Shown here in pieces: positions 34,261-42,666 of a stretch of DNA of 64,000 bases. Within the stretch, counting starts at the first letter, position 1; each line of letters starts with the position of its first letter. Both the position numbers and the translations under genes were made by a program. The notes beneath the pieces were generated by a model. It did not search any database and was not told where the DNA came from. It saw only the letters and a program-made list of their open reading frames with translations. The DNA is from Nonomuraea spiralis (lineage in GTDB: Bacteria > Actinomycetota > Actinomycetes > Streptosporangiales > Streptosporangiaceae): assembly GCF_014648435.1 (NCBI RefSeq), contig NZ_BMRC01000009.1:1-64000 (forward strand). Direction: 5' to 3'.

Positions 34261-36210
34261 TCAGCCCACGTGGACGTGCGGCCGGCGTTCCAGGTCCGGC
34301 TCCGCCTGGCGCAGCACCTCCCTGGTCAGCGGCGGTACGTCCCCGCCGCCGAAGACCAGGTAGCGCAGCATCGCCACGACCGGATTGCCCTCGGTCCAGT
34401 GGAAATAGATGTGCGGCACCGAGCCGGTCCGGTCGCGCAGGTGGAGCAGGAGCGCCGCGAGCGAGTTGGGCACGGCCGAGCTCTCGATGGTGAGGATGCG
34501 GTGGCCGTAGCGTTCCTCGCCCTTGACGTGCAGTTCGGTCTCGAACTCGGAGGCGTCCGGGACCGAGACCTCCACGAACAGGACCGGCTCCGAGCTGCGC
34601 AGGCGGTGGTTGAGCCAGGTCTCGCGGAGTTTGTCGTGGTACTCGTCCTGGTCGCGCTGGTGGGGCTCGTTCGCGATCAGGTGGAGGTCTCCGCAGGCGT
34701 CGTTGACGTACTGCTCGGCCAGCGGGTCCAGGCGCACCTCGGTCACGCGCAACTCGGTGGAACGGGTGGCGCGCGAGATCAGCGAGGTGACGACGATGGC
34801 CGCGATGAAGAACGAGGCGATCTTCACGCCGTCGGGCCGCTCGATCACGTTGTCGACCAGCGTGTAGACCAGCACCGCCGTGATCACGGCGAAGCCGGCC
34901 GTGGCCCGGTGTTGCCGCTTCTTGCGCGCCGACAGGGTGACCGCGACGGCCGCCGACAACATGAGCACCAGCACGCCGGTGGCGTACGCGCCTCCCTGGG
35001 CATCCACGTCGGCGTCGAAGATGATCGTGATCGCGAACGCGATCACGGAGAACACCAGCACCAGCGGCCGGACCGCGCCGGTCCACTCCGGCGCCATGCC
35101 GTAGCGGGGCAGGTAGCGCGGAACCAGGTTGATCAGGCCCGCCATGGCCGACGCCCCGGCGAACCACAGGATCGTGATGGTGGAGACGTCGTAGACGGTG
35201 CCGAACCAGTCGCCCAGGTAGCCGTGCGCCAGATAGGCCAGGGCCCGGCCGCCGGCCCTGCCGCCCTCCTCGAACTCCTCGTGCGGGATCAGCACGGTGG
35301 TGACGAAACTGGAGAAGATCAGGAACACGCTCATGATCAACGCCGCGACCGTGAGCATCCGCTTGGTGCCCTTGACCCGCTGCCCGACCTCGCCCTTGAC
35401 CACCGGCATCACCGCCACGCCGGTCTCGAACCCCGACAGGCCCAGCGCCAGCTTGGGCATCACGAGCAGCGACAACCCGATCATGGTGAGCGGGCTGCTG
35501 AAGTCGAGGCTCAGGGCACGCTGCCAGTCCACGACCACCTGCGGCGCCTGGACGACCCGTACGACGGCGGTGGCGACGACGACCGCGTTCAGGCCGAGAT
35601 AGACGAGGACGAGCAGCACCGCGATGCCGATCGCCTCGCTGAAGCCCATCAGGAACACCCCGCCGAGCCCGGCCAGCAGCACCAGCGTGACGATCACCCG
35701 CCGGCCGGCCAGGAAGTCGGGCACGAAGGGGTTCTCCAGGATGTGCGCCGTGGCGTCGGCCGCCGACAACGTCATGGTGATGACGAAGTCGGTCGCCGCG
35801 AACCCGAGCAGCGCCAGCACGAAGAACTTGCCCCACCACTGCGGGGCGAGCTTCTCCAGCATCGCGATCGAGCCCTGGCCGTACGGGCTCTCGGCCGCGA
35901 CCCGGCGGTAGACCGGCAGCGCGCCCAGCAGGGTGAGCGCCACCAGGAAGAGCGTGGCCAGGGGCGACAGGAACCCGGCGGCCAGGGCGGCGATGCCCGG
36001 CTGGTAGCCCAGGGTGGAGAAGTAGTCGACGCCGGTCAGGCACATCACCCGCCACCACGGGTGCTTGACGTGGGGGCCGTGCTCGATCTGCCTGCGGTCG
36101 GTCTGCAGGCCCTGGAGGAGCCAGGAACGCAGTGTTCCTTCCGTAGCCGCCGGCCGTTTCGCCAGCACCATTTCCGGTTGTCCCTCCGTCAAGGCGGCGT
36201 AAATACGCAT
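34261..36210 (-). CDS. APC-superfamily transporter, possible K+ importer
   Basis: A 649-residue permease with about 12 hydrophobic helices (residues 55-480) and a soluble C-terminal domain of about 160 residues (from RVTEVRLDPLAEQYVNDACG). The membrane part has the unwound-helix motifs GVDYFSTLGYQPGIAAL and GLSGFETGVAVMP typical of the APC fold. Annotation pipelines usually call such proteins amino acid permeases. The KimA/KUP-like layout, with a cytosolic tail, and the position beside kdp with shared upstream words make potassium a plausible substrate. The start could be ATG 36210 or ATG 36171; the second has GGAGGG about 10 bp upstream. Confidence 0.75.
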   Translation of the reverse strand: MRIYAALTEGQPEMVLAKRPAATEGTLRSWLLQGLQTDRRQIEHGPHVKHPWWRVMCLTGVDYFSTLGYQPGIAALAAGFLSPLATLFLVALTLLGALPVYRRVAAESPYGQGSIAMLEKLAPQWWGKFFVLALLGFAATDFVITMTLSAADATAHILENPFVPDFLAGRRVIVTLVLLAGLGGVFLMGFSEAIGIAVLLVLVYLGLNAVVVATAVVRVVQAPQVVVDWQRALSLDFSSPLTMIGLSLLVMPKLALGLSGFETGVAVMPVVKGEVGQRVKGTKRMLTVAALIMSVFLIFSSFVTTVLIPHEEFEEGGRAGGRALAYLAHGYLGDWFGTVYDVSTITILWFAGASAMAGLINLVPRYLPRYGMAPEWTGAVRPLVLVFSVIAFAITIIFDADVDAQGGAYATGVLVLMLSAAVAVTLSARKKRQHRATAGFAVITAVLVYTLVDNVIERPDGVKIASFFIAAIVVTSLISRATRSTELRVTEVRLDPLAEQYVNDACGDLHLIANEPHQRDQDEYHDKLRETWLNHRLRSSEPVLFVEVSVPDASEFETELHVKGEERYGHRILTIESSAVPNSLAALLLHLRDRTGSVPHIYFHWTEGNPVVAMLRYLVFGGGDVPPLTREVLRQAEPDLERRPHVHVG

Positions 36211-36252
36211 CGCACCCTACTGACGGTTTGGGGCGGTTTGGCTGGGTTGAGG

Positions 36253-36272
36253 CGTCAAGAAAACGTATGGAT
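36253..36272. promoter_or_regulatory. Motif shared with the kdp upstream region
   Basis: CGTCAAGAA (36253-36261) and CGTATGGAT (36264-36272) are the reverse complements of the words TTCTTGACG and ATCCATACG seen ahead of kdpF (34209-34228), although their relative order differs. The site is 45-65 bp upstream of the APC transporter start. Confidence 0.5.
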
Positions 36273-36305
36273 GCGTATGTGTGCGTGGGACGGCGGCACC
36301 CGGGG

Positions 36306-36380
36306 TCAGGTGAGGGTGATCAACGCCACGAGGGCGATCAGGGCGAGCAGCACCACCGCCTCGGGCCGGATCCGCGTCAC
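36306..36380 (-). CDS. Possible 24-residue hydrophobic peptide
   Basis: A GTG-started frame encodes TRIRPEAVVLLALIALVALI plus TLT, a single hydrophobic helix after a basic start. It lies between lysA and the APC gene on the same strand. Codons have GC-rich third positions and the product resembles KdpF-sized peptides. However, no strong ribosome-binding site is seen, and part of it lies in a duplicated 28-bp segment. Only moderately supported. Confidence 0.35.
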   Translation of the reverse strand: MTRIRPEAVVLLALIALVALITLT

Positions 36381-36412
36381 GGTCCCACCGCCTCGGGCCG
36401 GGTCCGGGTCAC
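36353..36412. repeat. Imperfect 28-bp direct repeat at the end of lysA
   Basis: CCACCGCCTCGGGCCGGATC (from 36353) recurs as CCACCGCCTCGGGCCGGGTC (from 36386), each continuing into CG-GTCAC. The second copy runs into the lysA stop codon. It looks like a local tandem duplication. Confidence 0.6.
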
Positions 36413-37782
36413 AGGCCCACGTCCCGGCGCAGGAGGTCGTCGATGTCCTCGCGGCGTACCACGACCCGTGCCGCGCCGTCCGCCACCGCGATGACCGGCG
36501 GGCGGCCGGTCAGGTTGTAGGTGGAGGCCATCGAGTGGTGGTGGGCGCCGGTGGCCGGCACCGCGACGACGTCGCCCGGCCGGACGTCCGCGGGCAGCGC
36601 GACGCTCTCGGCGATCACGCCGCCCGCCTCGCAGTGGTGCCCGGCCAGGGTGACCTGCCGGGCGGGCGCGGCCGACCGGCGGCCGACCAGGCGGGCGGTG
36701 TAGCGCGCGCCGTACAGGGAGGGGCGCGGGTTGTCGCTCATCCCGCCGTCCACCGCGACGAAGGTGCGGGTGAGGGTGTGCTTGACCGCGATCACCCGGT
36801 ACAGGGTGAGCCCCGCCGGGCCGCTGATCGACCGTCCCGGCTCGATGACCAGCAGGGGCATGGGGAGGTCCAGGGCCGCGCAGCGGTCCCGCGTCGCCTT
36901 GAGCACCGTCCCGGCGAACGCCTCGGGGGTCAGGCCGCGCTCGTCCTCCAGGTACGCGATCCCCAAGCCGCCGCCCAGGTCGAGCTGGGGGAGGACGATC
37001 CCGTACGTGTCCCGTACGTGGGCGAGCTGCTCCACCATGACCCGGGCCGCCCGCTCGTACGGCTCGGCCGCGCGGATCTGGGAACCCAGGTGGCAGTGGA
37101 GGCCGACCAGACGCAGCTCCGGCCGGGCCAGCACTCTGGACACGGCCTCGGCCGCGTCCCCCGAGGCGATGGACAGGCCGAACTTCTGGTCCTCGCCGCC
37201 CGTACGGATCGCCGTATGGGCGCCTGCCTCGACGTCCGGGACGACGCGCAGCAGGACCTGCTGACGCCGGCCCGGCGGGATCAGCGCGGCGAGCCGGGTG
37301 ATCTCGGCGAGGTTGTCGACGACGATGCGACCCACGCCGTACTCGACCGCCTCCAGCAGTTCCCGAGGGGTCTTGGCGTTGCCATGGAAGACGATTCGCT
37401 CGGCCGGGAAGCCGGCCGAGCGGGCGACGGCCAGCTCGCCGCCGGAGCACACGTCGAGTCCCAGCCCCTCCTGGCGGATCCAGGTGGCCATCGCGCGGCA
37501 CAGGAACGCCTTGGCGGCGTAGAGGATGTCGGCGTCCGGCAGCGCGGCGCGGAAGGCGCGGCAGCGTTCGCGTACGTCGGTCTCGTCCATGACGTACGCG
37601 GGGGTGCCGTGGCGTTGCACGATGTCCATGAGGGGCACGTCCCCGGTGCGGGCGACCGGCCGGAGGCGGGTGGTGGACGACCAGGGCTCCGCCGTCTCCT
37701 GCCCCGCCCGGTCCTGCTGGAGGACTCCCGCCTGGTCCTGCTGGAGGACTCCCGCCTGGTCCTGCTGGAGGAGGCACATCAT
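36409..37782 (-). CDS. lysA: Diaminopimelate decarboxylase
   Basis: A fold-III PLP enzyme of about 457 residues that converts meso-diaminopimelate to L-lysine. It has the PLP-lysine motif ILYAAKAFLCRAM, HGNAKTPREL, VGLHCHLGSQI, LDLGGGLGIAY, the EPGRSI phosphate loop and CEAGGVIAE. The N-terminal 40 residues are unusual: repeats of QAGVLQQD encoded by a 24-bp tandem repeat precede the catalytic domain, which starts near PLMDIVQRHGTPAYV. Start ATG 37782 (MMCLL) overlaps the stop of the SAV_915-type gene. It may be a second, specialised lysA copy, since housekeeping lysA normally sits with thrC/hom. Confidence 0.9.
   Translation of the reverse strand: MMCLLQQDQAGVLQQDQAGVLQQDRAGQETAEPWSSTTRLRPVARTGDVPLMDIVQRHGTPAYVMDETDVRERCRAFRAALPDADILYAAKAFLCRAMATWIRQEGLGLDVCSGGELAVARSAGFPAERIVFHGNAKTPRELLEAVEYGVGRIVVDNLAEITRLAALIPPGRRQQVLLRVVPDVEAGAHTAIRTGGEDQKFGLSIASGDAAEAVSRVLARPELRLVGLHCHLGSQIRAAEPYERAARVMVEQLAHVRDTYGIVLPQLDLGGGLGIAYLEDERGLTPEAFAGTVLKATRDRCAALDLPMPLLVIEPGRSISGPAGLTLYRVIAVKHTLTRTFVAVDGGMSDNPRPSLYGARYTARLVGRRSAAPARQVTLAGHHCEAGGVIAESVALPADVRPGDVVAVPATGAHHHSMASTYNLTGRPPVIAVADGAARVVVRREDIDDLLRRDVGL
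37711..37772 (-). repeat. 24-bp in-frame tandem repeat in lysA
   Basis: About 2.6 copies of a 24-bp unit beginning GTCCTGCTGGAGGACTCCCG (plus strand) lie at 37711, 37735 and 37759. In lysA they encode the octapeptide QAGVLQQD. Being a multiple of three, copy-number change would keep the frame. Confidence 0.85.
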
Positions 37783-38042
37783 GCCACCTGCTTCGCCGCG
37801 GGGCCGTTCATCGTGCCCGCGGGATCGACGACGACGCCGGTGACGTCCAGGCCGGCGATCATGCTCCGCAACGCCGGAACCGTGAGCACCACCCACCGTT
37901 CCTGCGGCCCGAGCACCTTGGCCAGCTTGAGCGGCGAGGAGAAGGCCACCGCCGTCCGCTCGCCCGACGCGGTACGGAACAGCCGCAGGCCCATGGCGTA
38001 CGCGCCCGCCCTGACGGGGACGAAGAATCGAGGTTCTGGCAT
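37779..38042 (-). CDS. SAV_915-family (SseB-like) protein
   Basis: An 87-residue protein with the pattern FFVPVRAGAYAMGLRLFRTA, GERTAVAFSSPLKLAKVLG, VVLTVPALRSMIAGLDVTGV. This is the SAV_915/SseB N-terminal fold common in actinomycetes and of unknown role. GGAAGGA stands 5 bp before ATG 38042. Its stop overlaps the lysA start (ATGATG), so the two are translationally coupled. Confidence 0.75.
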   Translation of the reverse strand: MPEPRFFVPVRAGAYAMGLRLFRTASGERTAVAFSSPLKLAKVLGPQERWVVLTVPALRSMIAGLDVTGVVVDPAGTMNGPAAKQVA

Positions 38043-38134
38043 CTGTTTCCTTCCAGCGAAAAAGCCGAACAGGAAAGACGCTAGAACCGTCTCCAGCGAT
38101 ACTCTGCGATCACTACGCGATTCAGACGCGGACC

Positions 38135-38524
38135 TCAGGAATTCTGACGTGACATTGACGCCGTCCCCGTACGGACGGGCCCGAACAGGCTGCCTGCCCG
38201 CGAACGCGACAACACCGGCAGACCTCCGGCGAACCCGAGAGCGAGGAACACGAGCGCCCGCACCACGTCGGCGCTCGCGAAGGTCAGCTCCCCGGCGCCG
38301 TTGACCAGGAAACCCGTGGCGAAGAACCAGCTCATGACCGCGGTGGCCGGCCCGGCGACCGCGCTGCGGGACCAGAACGAGTAGATCGGGACGACCGCGC
38401 CCATCACGACGACCCGGAGCGTGACCGCGTCGCCGGGCAGCACCAGGGACACTGCGGCGCAGGCCGAAACAGACAACACGAACCCGCCCACGATCAGAAA
38501 TTCCAGCGGCCGACTCGTCCGCAT
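38135..38524 (-). CDS. Small multi-pass membrane protein
   Basis: A 129-residue protein with about four hydrophobic segments (FLIVGGFVLSVSACAAVSLV; VVVMGAVVPIYSFW; MSWFFATGFLVN; ALVFLALGFAGG). The pattern of short helices with the WFFATGFLVNGAGELTF turn recalls the DUF4118 membrane part of KdpD, but the similarity is weak. Start ATG 38524 is supported by GGAGGGATC immediately upstream. No partner is known. It precedes the SAV_915-lysA pair by 92 bp and may belong to the same transcript. Confidence 0.6.
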   Translation of the reverse strand: MRTSRPLEFLIVGGFVLSVSACAAVSLVLPGDAVTLRVVVMGAVVPIYSFWSRSAVAGPATAVMSWFFATGFLVNGAGELTFASADVVRALVFLALGFAGGLPVLSRSRAGSLFGPVRTGTASMSRQNS

Positions 38525-39153
38525 GATCCCTCCGTTCCAGATGGAAATGCTCATACAGCAAAACGCATTCATCGGCGGCGGGGAACTTTTCGATATGACA
38601 TCACTACGGCTTCGGTACACGCGCTTACGCGATATTGATGCCGGCGTTCCGGCCGGGCATCGTGTCGTTCCGCGACAGTGACTCCCTGCACGAGGACCTC
38701 TTCGGCGGGGCGATCGACCTGGGCGCGGTCGCGCGCGGCGAGCCGACCGGCGACGACGACCACGACGGCGGGTTCCCTGGGCTCAGCTGGGACCGATGGC
38801 CGGTCGATCACGGCCGCTCGGTGCGGTTGTACGACGAGGGCGCACCGTGCCCGGGGCGGACCTTGCACGGGACTCGCTCCGCACGGCGGCCGGCTGGGCG
38901 AGGTCGACGGCGACGAGGTGATGGGGATGGTGCAGTGGCTTCAGCGGGTCCGTACCGACGGAACCCTGTTCGGCGCGATGAACAAGTAGCGAGCCCCCGG
39001 CGGGCCACCGGATGAACGTTTCACTGTCTGTGTGACGTTCGTGCTGGTCGCCGGAGGCTTGAGCAGGGCGATCTTGCGGTCGTCAGGGGCTCCGGCGTGC
39101 AATTCACGGTGGTCGCTTCTCACACAATCCGACCCTTCATGAGGGGAGAGCTG
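38525..39153. other. Gene-poor stretch with a possible decayed frame
   Basis: Rightward translations at 38640-38760 (FRDSDSLHEDLFGGAIDLG) and 38890-38989 (LGEVDGDEVMGMVQWLQRVR ending AMNK) look like real protein but are in different frames, suggesting a frameshifted small gene of unknown family. The rest carries the promoter region of the small secreted protein. Confidence 0.35.
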
Positions 39154-39405
39154 GTGCGTCGCAGAATCACCGCCTTGGCGCTCGTCGCGGTCACCGCCCT
39201 GGCGCCTGTCCTGGCCACGAGTACGCCGGCACACGCCACATCCACGCTCCAGGTCGTCTACACCAACCTGCCCTATGACATCTGCGTCTCCTTCGGCCGG
39301 TCGGGCCAGGAGAACGGACGCTGGCAGACCTGGTGGTGCAGCACGCACTATCCGCAGAGCTACCCGGGGTCCTACACCTACGATCTGTGGGCGTACGTGG
39401 ACTGA
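39154..39405 (+). CDS. Small secreted protein with one cysteine pair
   Basis: An 83-residue precursor. Start GTG 39154 is preferred because GAGGGGAG precedes it. The signal peptide RRRITALALVAVTALAPVLA ... PAHA-TS leaves a mature protein of about 55 residues, rich in W, Y and S, with two cysteines (YDICVSFG and WWCSTHYP). No family is recognised. It could be a structural surface protein or a secreted inhibitor. It is convergent with the two-component operon; the stops are only 5 bp apart. Confidence 0.7.
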   Translation: MRRRITALALVAVTALAPVLATSTPAHATSTLQVVYTNLPYDICVSFGRSGQENGRWQTWWCSTHYPQSYPGSYTYDLWAYVD

Positions 39406-39410
39406 CGCTC

Positions 39411-39905
39411 TCAGGTGAAGTCCTCGCAGCGGGTCTGTCCGCCGGTCGGGACGGTCACCCGTACGTCGTCCACCTCGATGCCGCGCTTGGCGGCGGTGGC
39501 GGCGGCGATCGTGCATACGATCTGACCGGTCGCCGTCCGCGACAGGCGGGAGACCGGTGTCGAGGCCCCCTTGGTCAGGGTGAACCCGTCGTCGGTCACC
39601 CTGACGGCCAGGTTCTTGGGCAGGGTGGTGTCGATGGAGCGTTCGCGTTCTTTCGAGGTGGGGCCGCCGGTGAGCAGTTCGACGGCTTCGGCGGCTTCCA
39701 GCGGGCCTTCGGGGCGGCCGACGGAGACGAGGCGGTCGTCCTGCACGAAGTACAGGCGGGTGCCCTCGATGAAGCCGCGGGCGGGCTCCCCGGCGCCGAT
39801 CACAGCGGTGGGACCGACCCCGCAGGCCGTGCAGCCGACCAGAAGCAGGACCAGGGTCAGGACCGGAGGCAGGGGTGGAAGCAGGGCCGGGGGCCGGGCT
39901 CTCAT
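39411..39905 (-). CDS. GerMN-domain-like lipoprotein of the two-component operon
   Basis: A 164-residue lipoprotein. The signal is LPPVLTLVLLLVGCTACG, with either Cys in a lipobox. The mature part reads ARGFIEGTRLYFVQDDRLVSVGRP, LEAAEAVELLTGGPTSKERE, LPKNLAVRVTDDGFTLTKG, which matches the GerMN/LpqB N-terminal fold. Its start overlaps the histidine-kinase stop. In Streptomyces an equivalent lipoprotein (AfsQ3, or CseA) is encoded beside the kinase and modulates its signalling, which is the likely role here. Confidence 0.8.
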   Translation of the reverse strand: MRARPPALLPPLPPVLTLVLLLVGCTACGVGPTAVIGAGEPARGFIEGTRLYFVQDDRLVSVGRPEGPLEAAEAVELLTGGPTSKERERSIDTTLPKNLAVRVTDDGFTLTKGASTPVSRLSRTATGQIVCTIAAATAAKRGIEVDDVRVTVPTGGQTRCEDFT

Positions 39906-41311
39906 GGGTGCTTCTCCGAGGGGCGGGTGGCGGGTGGGCCGGTTCTTCGGAGGGTGAGGGTGAAGACGGCGCCGGGGCCCGGGGCGACGGTCAGGTCGCC
40001 TCCGTGCAGGAGGGCGTTCTCGCGGGCGATGGCCAGGCCCAGCCCGCTCCCCTCGGACCGCGTACGGGCGGCGTCCGCCTTGTAGAAGCGCTCGAAGACG
40101 TACGGGAGCACGTCGGCGGGCAGGCCCGGCCCGTGGTCGGCGACCTCGACGGCGACGGTCTCGCCGGTGGCGCGCACCCGTACCGTGACGGGCGGCGTGC
40201 CGTGCCGCAGCGCGTTGCCGACGAGGTTGGCGACGATGACGTCCAGGCGGCGCGGGTCGAGGGGGACGATGACGTCCGGCGGCAGGTCCGCGCTGACGGC
40301 GGAGCTCCAGCCGCGTGAGCGCAGGCACGCGGCGACGGCGGCGCCGAGGTCCACGTCGTCGAGGTTGAGCACGGCGGCTCCGGCGTCGAAGCGGGAGATC
40401 TCCATCAGGTCGTCGACGAGCCTGGTGAGCCTGGTGATCTCGGCGGTGACCAGCCGGGCCGCCGCGCCGGCGTCGGCGTCCAGCCGGTCGGCGCCGGCTT
40501 CGAGCACGTCGGTGACGGCGGTGGCGGTGGCCAGCGGGGTGCGCAGCTCGTGGGAGACGTCGGCGACGAACCGCCGTGACCTGGCCTCCAGCTCGCGCAG
40601 CTCGCCCACCGAACGTTCGAGCGCCGCGGCGGTCTCGTTGAACCGTCCGGCCAGCCGGGCCAGCTCGTCGCCGCCGCGTACGGGCAGGCGGGTCTCCAGG
40701 CGCCCCTCGCCCAGCCGCCGGGCCGCGTGGTCCAGGTCGGCGACCGGACGCAGCACGCCGCGCGCGGCCAGCAGCCCGGCCAGCACCGCCACCAGCACGA
40801 CGGGGACGGCGGCGGCCTGCGCGGCGCGCAACACGGCCGTCTCGTCGGACGCGGCCTGCGCCAGCGACTCGACGAGATAGACGGTGATCCCCGACGGCGT
40901 GCCGCCCGCGATGAGCATGACCCGGCTGCCGGCCACCAGGTACGGCACCCCGTCGCGGGTCACGCGCTGCCAGGCCAGCGCCGGCCGGCGCAGCACGTCC
41001 GCGCGCAGTTCGGCGGTGACGCGGGCGTCGCTGGGCACGGCGCCGTCCCGGACGACGTACACCTTGCGGTCGCCCACCTCAAGGTCCTCGGCCAGCAGCG
41101 CGAGCTCCTCGTCGGTGGCCGGTACCGCGACGTCGCGCGACAGCAGCAGCACCCGGTACCTGAAGTCGTCGAGCAACCGGTCCTGCACTCCGGACAGCAG
41201 GTTGTGCCGGGCCACGTAGTAGGTCAGCCCGGCGGCCCCCACCGCGCTCAGCCCGCCCACCAGCACGAACGTGATCACCAGCCGGGCCCGCAACCCCCGC
41301 AACCAGGTCAT
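39902..41311 (-). CDS. AfsQ2-like sensor histidine kinase
   Basis: A kinase of 469 residues. It has an N-terminal helix (LVITFVLVGGLSAVGAAGLT), an extracytoplasmic sensor of about 130 residues, a second helix (VPVVLVAVLAGLLAARGVL), a HAMP domain (LRPVADLDHAARRLGEGRLE), the H-box FVADVSHELRTPLATATAV, the N-box LVGNALRHGTP and the G-boxes DHGPGLPADVL and GSGLGLAIARENALLHGG. The start ATG 41311 overlaps the response-regulator stop (ATGA). Together with its regulator and lipoprotein it resembles the AfsQ1-Q2-Q3 system, which senses envelope or nutrient conditions. Confidence 0.9.
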   Translation of the reverse strand: MTWLRGLRARLVITFVLVGGLSAVGAAGLTYYVARHNLLSGVQDRLLDDFRYRVLLLSRDVAVPATDEELALLAEDLEVGDRKVYVVRDGAVPSDARVTAELRADVLRRPALAWQRVTRDGVPYLVAGSRVMLIAGGTPSGITVYLVESLAQAASDETAVLRAAQAAAVPVVLVAVLAGLLAARGVLRPVADLDHAARRLGEGRLETRLPVRGGDELARLAGRFNETAAALERSVGELRELEARSRRFVADVSHELRTPLATATAVTDVLEAGADRLDADAGAAARLVTAEITRLTRLVDDLMEISRFDAGAAVLNLDDVDLGAAVAACLRSRGWSSAVSADLPPDVIVPLDPRRLDVIVANLVGNALRHGTPPVTVRVRATGETVAVEVADHGPGLPADVLPYVFERFYKADAARTRSEGSGLGLAIARENALLHGGDLTVAPGPGAVFTLTLRRTGPPATRPSEKHP

Positions 41312-41982
41312 ACCGGCCCGAAGCGGTAACCGAATCCGCGCACGGTCTGCACGTATCTCGGCTCGGCCGGCACGTCCTCGATCTTGGCGCGCAGTCGCTG
41401 CACGCACGCGTCCACCAGCCGCGAGTCGCCCAGGTAGTCGTGCTCCCACACCGACTCCAGGAGTTGCTGCCGGTTGAAGACCTGTCCGGGCGCCGCCGAC
41501 AGGTACAACAGCAGCCGCAACTCCATCGGCGGCAGCGCGACCTGCCGTCCGTCCCTGCTCACGGTCAGGGAGGCGCGGTCCACGCGCAGCGCGCCGTACG
41601 TCTCCACCGGCGAGGGCACGCTGTCGGTACGCCGCAGTACCGCCCTGATCCGGGCCTCCAGCACCTGCGGGCGCACCGGTTTGACCACGTAGTCGTCCGC
41701 CCCGGCCTCCAGGCCGCCGACCACGTCGAAGTCGTCGCCCCGCGCGCTCAGCATCACGATCGAGGTGGAGGTGGTCGCGCGGATGCGCCGGCAGACCTCG
41801 AACCCGTCGATGCCCGGCAACATGAGGTCGAGCACGACCACGTCGGCGGCGAAGCGGGCGAGCCGTTGCAGCCCCTCCTCGCCGGACGCCGCCGACGCGA
41901 CCTCGTGGTCCCGGCCCTTGAGGGCGAGCGTCAGGGCCTCCCTGACGTTCGGGTCGTCTTCGATCAGGAGCACGCGAGCCAT
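41308..41982 (-). CDS. AfsQ1-like response regulator
   Basis: A 224-residue OmpR-type regulator with the acidic patch LLIEDDP, phospho-acceptor VVLDLMLPGIDGFEVCRRIR (Asp near residue 52), and the conserved Lys in DDYVVKPV. The C-terminal winged helix contains VWEHDYLGDSRLVDACVQRL and GFGYRFGPV. The HDYLGDSRLVDACVQRL stretch is as I remember it in AfsQ1 of Streptomyces. AfsQ1 there controls antibiotic genes and a sigma factor; here the divergent lipoprotein gene at 42119 is an obvious candidate target. Confidence 0.9.
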   Translation of the reverse strand: MARVLLIEDDPNVREALTLALKGRDHEVASAASGEEGLQRLARFAADVVVLDLMLPGIDGFEVCRRIRATTSTSIVMLSARGDDFDVVGGLEAGADDYVVKPVRPQVLEARIRAVLRRTDSVPSPVETYGALRVDRASLTVSRDGRQVALPPMELRLLLYLSAAPGQVFNRQQLLESVWEHDYLGDSRLVDACVQRLRAKIEDVPAEPRYVQTVRGFGYRFGPV

Positions 41983-42118
41983 GCGGTCCAGTATCGACGG
42001 CTCCGACGTGCGATTTGTCCGGCTTTGAAAGCTATTACAGGTTCATGACATGTGGCAGATGGCCTGCTTACAGAGAGACGCCATGGTGAGGGCCGATCAC
42101 GGACCTGTAGGAGGACAT

Positions 42119-42643
42119 GTGTTCATCACCAAGCGGCGCCTCGCCGTCCTGGCCGCCGTTCCCGCCCTCGCGCTGAGCGCCGCGTGCGGCGCCCAGAGTT
42201 TCGCCAGCACGTCGAGCTCCGTCCCGAGCGCCGCCACCGCCACCGCCGCCGCCGCCAAGCCGAGCTGGCACGAGACCGCCGTGAAGTTCGCCGGCTGCAT
42301 GCGCGAGAACGGGATCGACATCCCGGACCCGGTCAAGGGCCAGGACCTCGACACCAGCGCCGTCACCAAGGTCACCCAGGCCAAGCTCGACGCCGCCATG
42401 AAGGCGTGCAAGGAGTGGGACTCGGCGATCCTCGGCGGCTCCGAACCGTCCTCGCCCGAGGACGAGGCCAAGTTCGCGGCGTGGGCCCAGTGCCTGCGCA
42501 AGGGCGGCGTCTGGCAGCCCATCGGCAAGGACGAGACGAGGCCCGCCGGGTTCAAGGGGGTCAAGCCCGGTTCGGCCGCCGAGAAGCAGGTCTTCGAGGG
42601 CTGCGACTCCCTGCGCCCGCCCGCGCCGTACGAGGAGAACTAG
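42119..42643 (+). CDS. Lipoprotein of unknown function
   Basis: A 174-residue lipoprotein: KRRLAVLAAVPALALSAAC-GAQ gives the lipobox. A Ser/Thr/Ala-rich linker is followed by a domain with VKFAGCMRENGIDIPDPVKG, MKACKEWDSAIL, WAQCLRKGG and VFEGCDSLRPP. The F/A-x-CMRENG-hydrophobic-PDP signature is shared by a large actinobacterial lipoprotein family of unknown role. GTG 42119 is chosen because AGGAGG precedes it by 4 bp. It is divergent to the AfsQ1-like gene, 136 bp away, and may be regulated by it. Confidence 0.78.
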   Translation: MFITKRRLAVLAAVPALALSAACGAQSFASTSSSVPSAATATAAAAKPSWHETAVKFAGCMRENGIDIPDPVKGQDLDTSAVTKVTQAKLDAAMKACKEWDSAILGGSEPSSPEDEAKFAAWAQCLRKGGVWQPIGKDETRPAGFKGVKPGSAAEKQVFEGCDSLRPPAPYEEN

Positions 42644-42666
42644 CCGCCCCGTACGAGAACCGGCCG

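Noticed and set aside
34270..38304. A 1344-codon rightward open frame
   Set aside because: It lies opposite the APC transporter, lysA and SAV_915 genes, all of which have clear motifs; the composition is artefactual.
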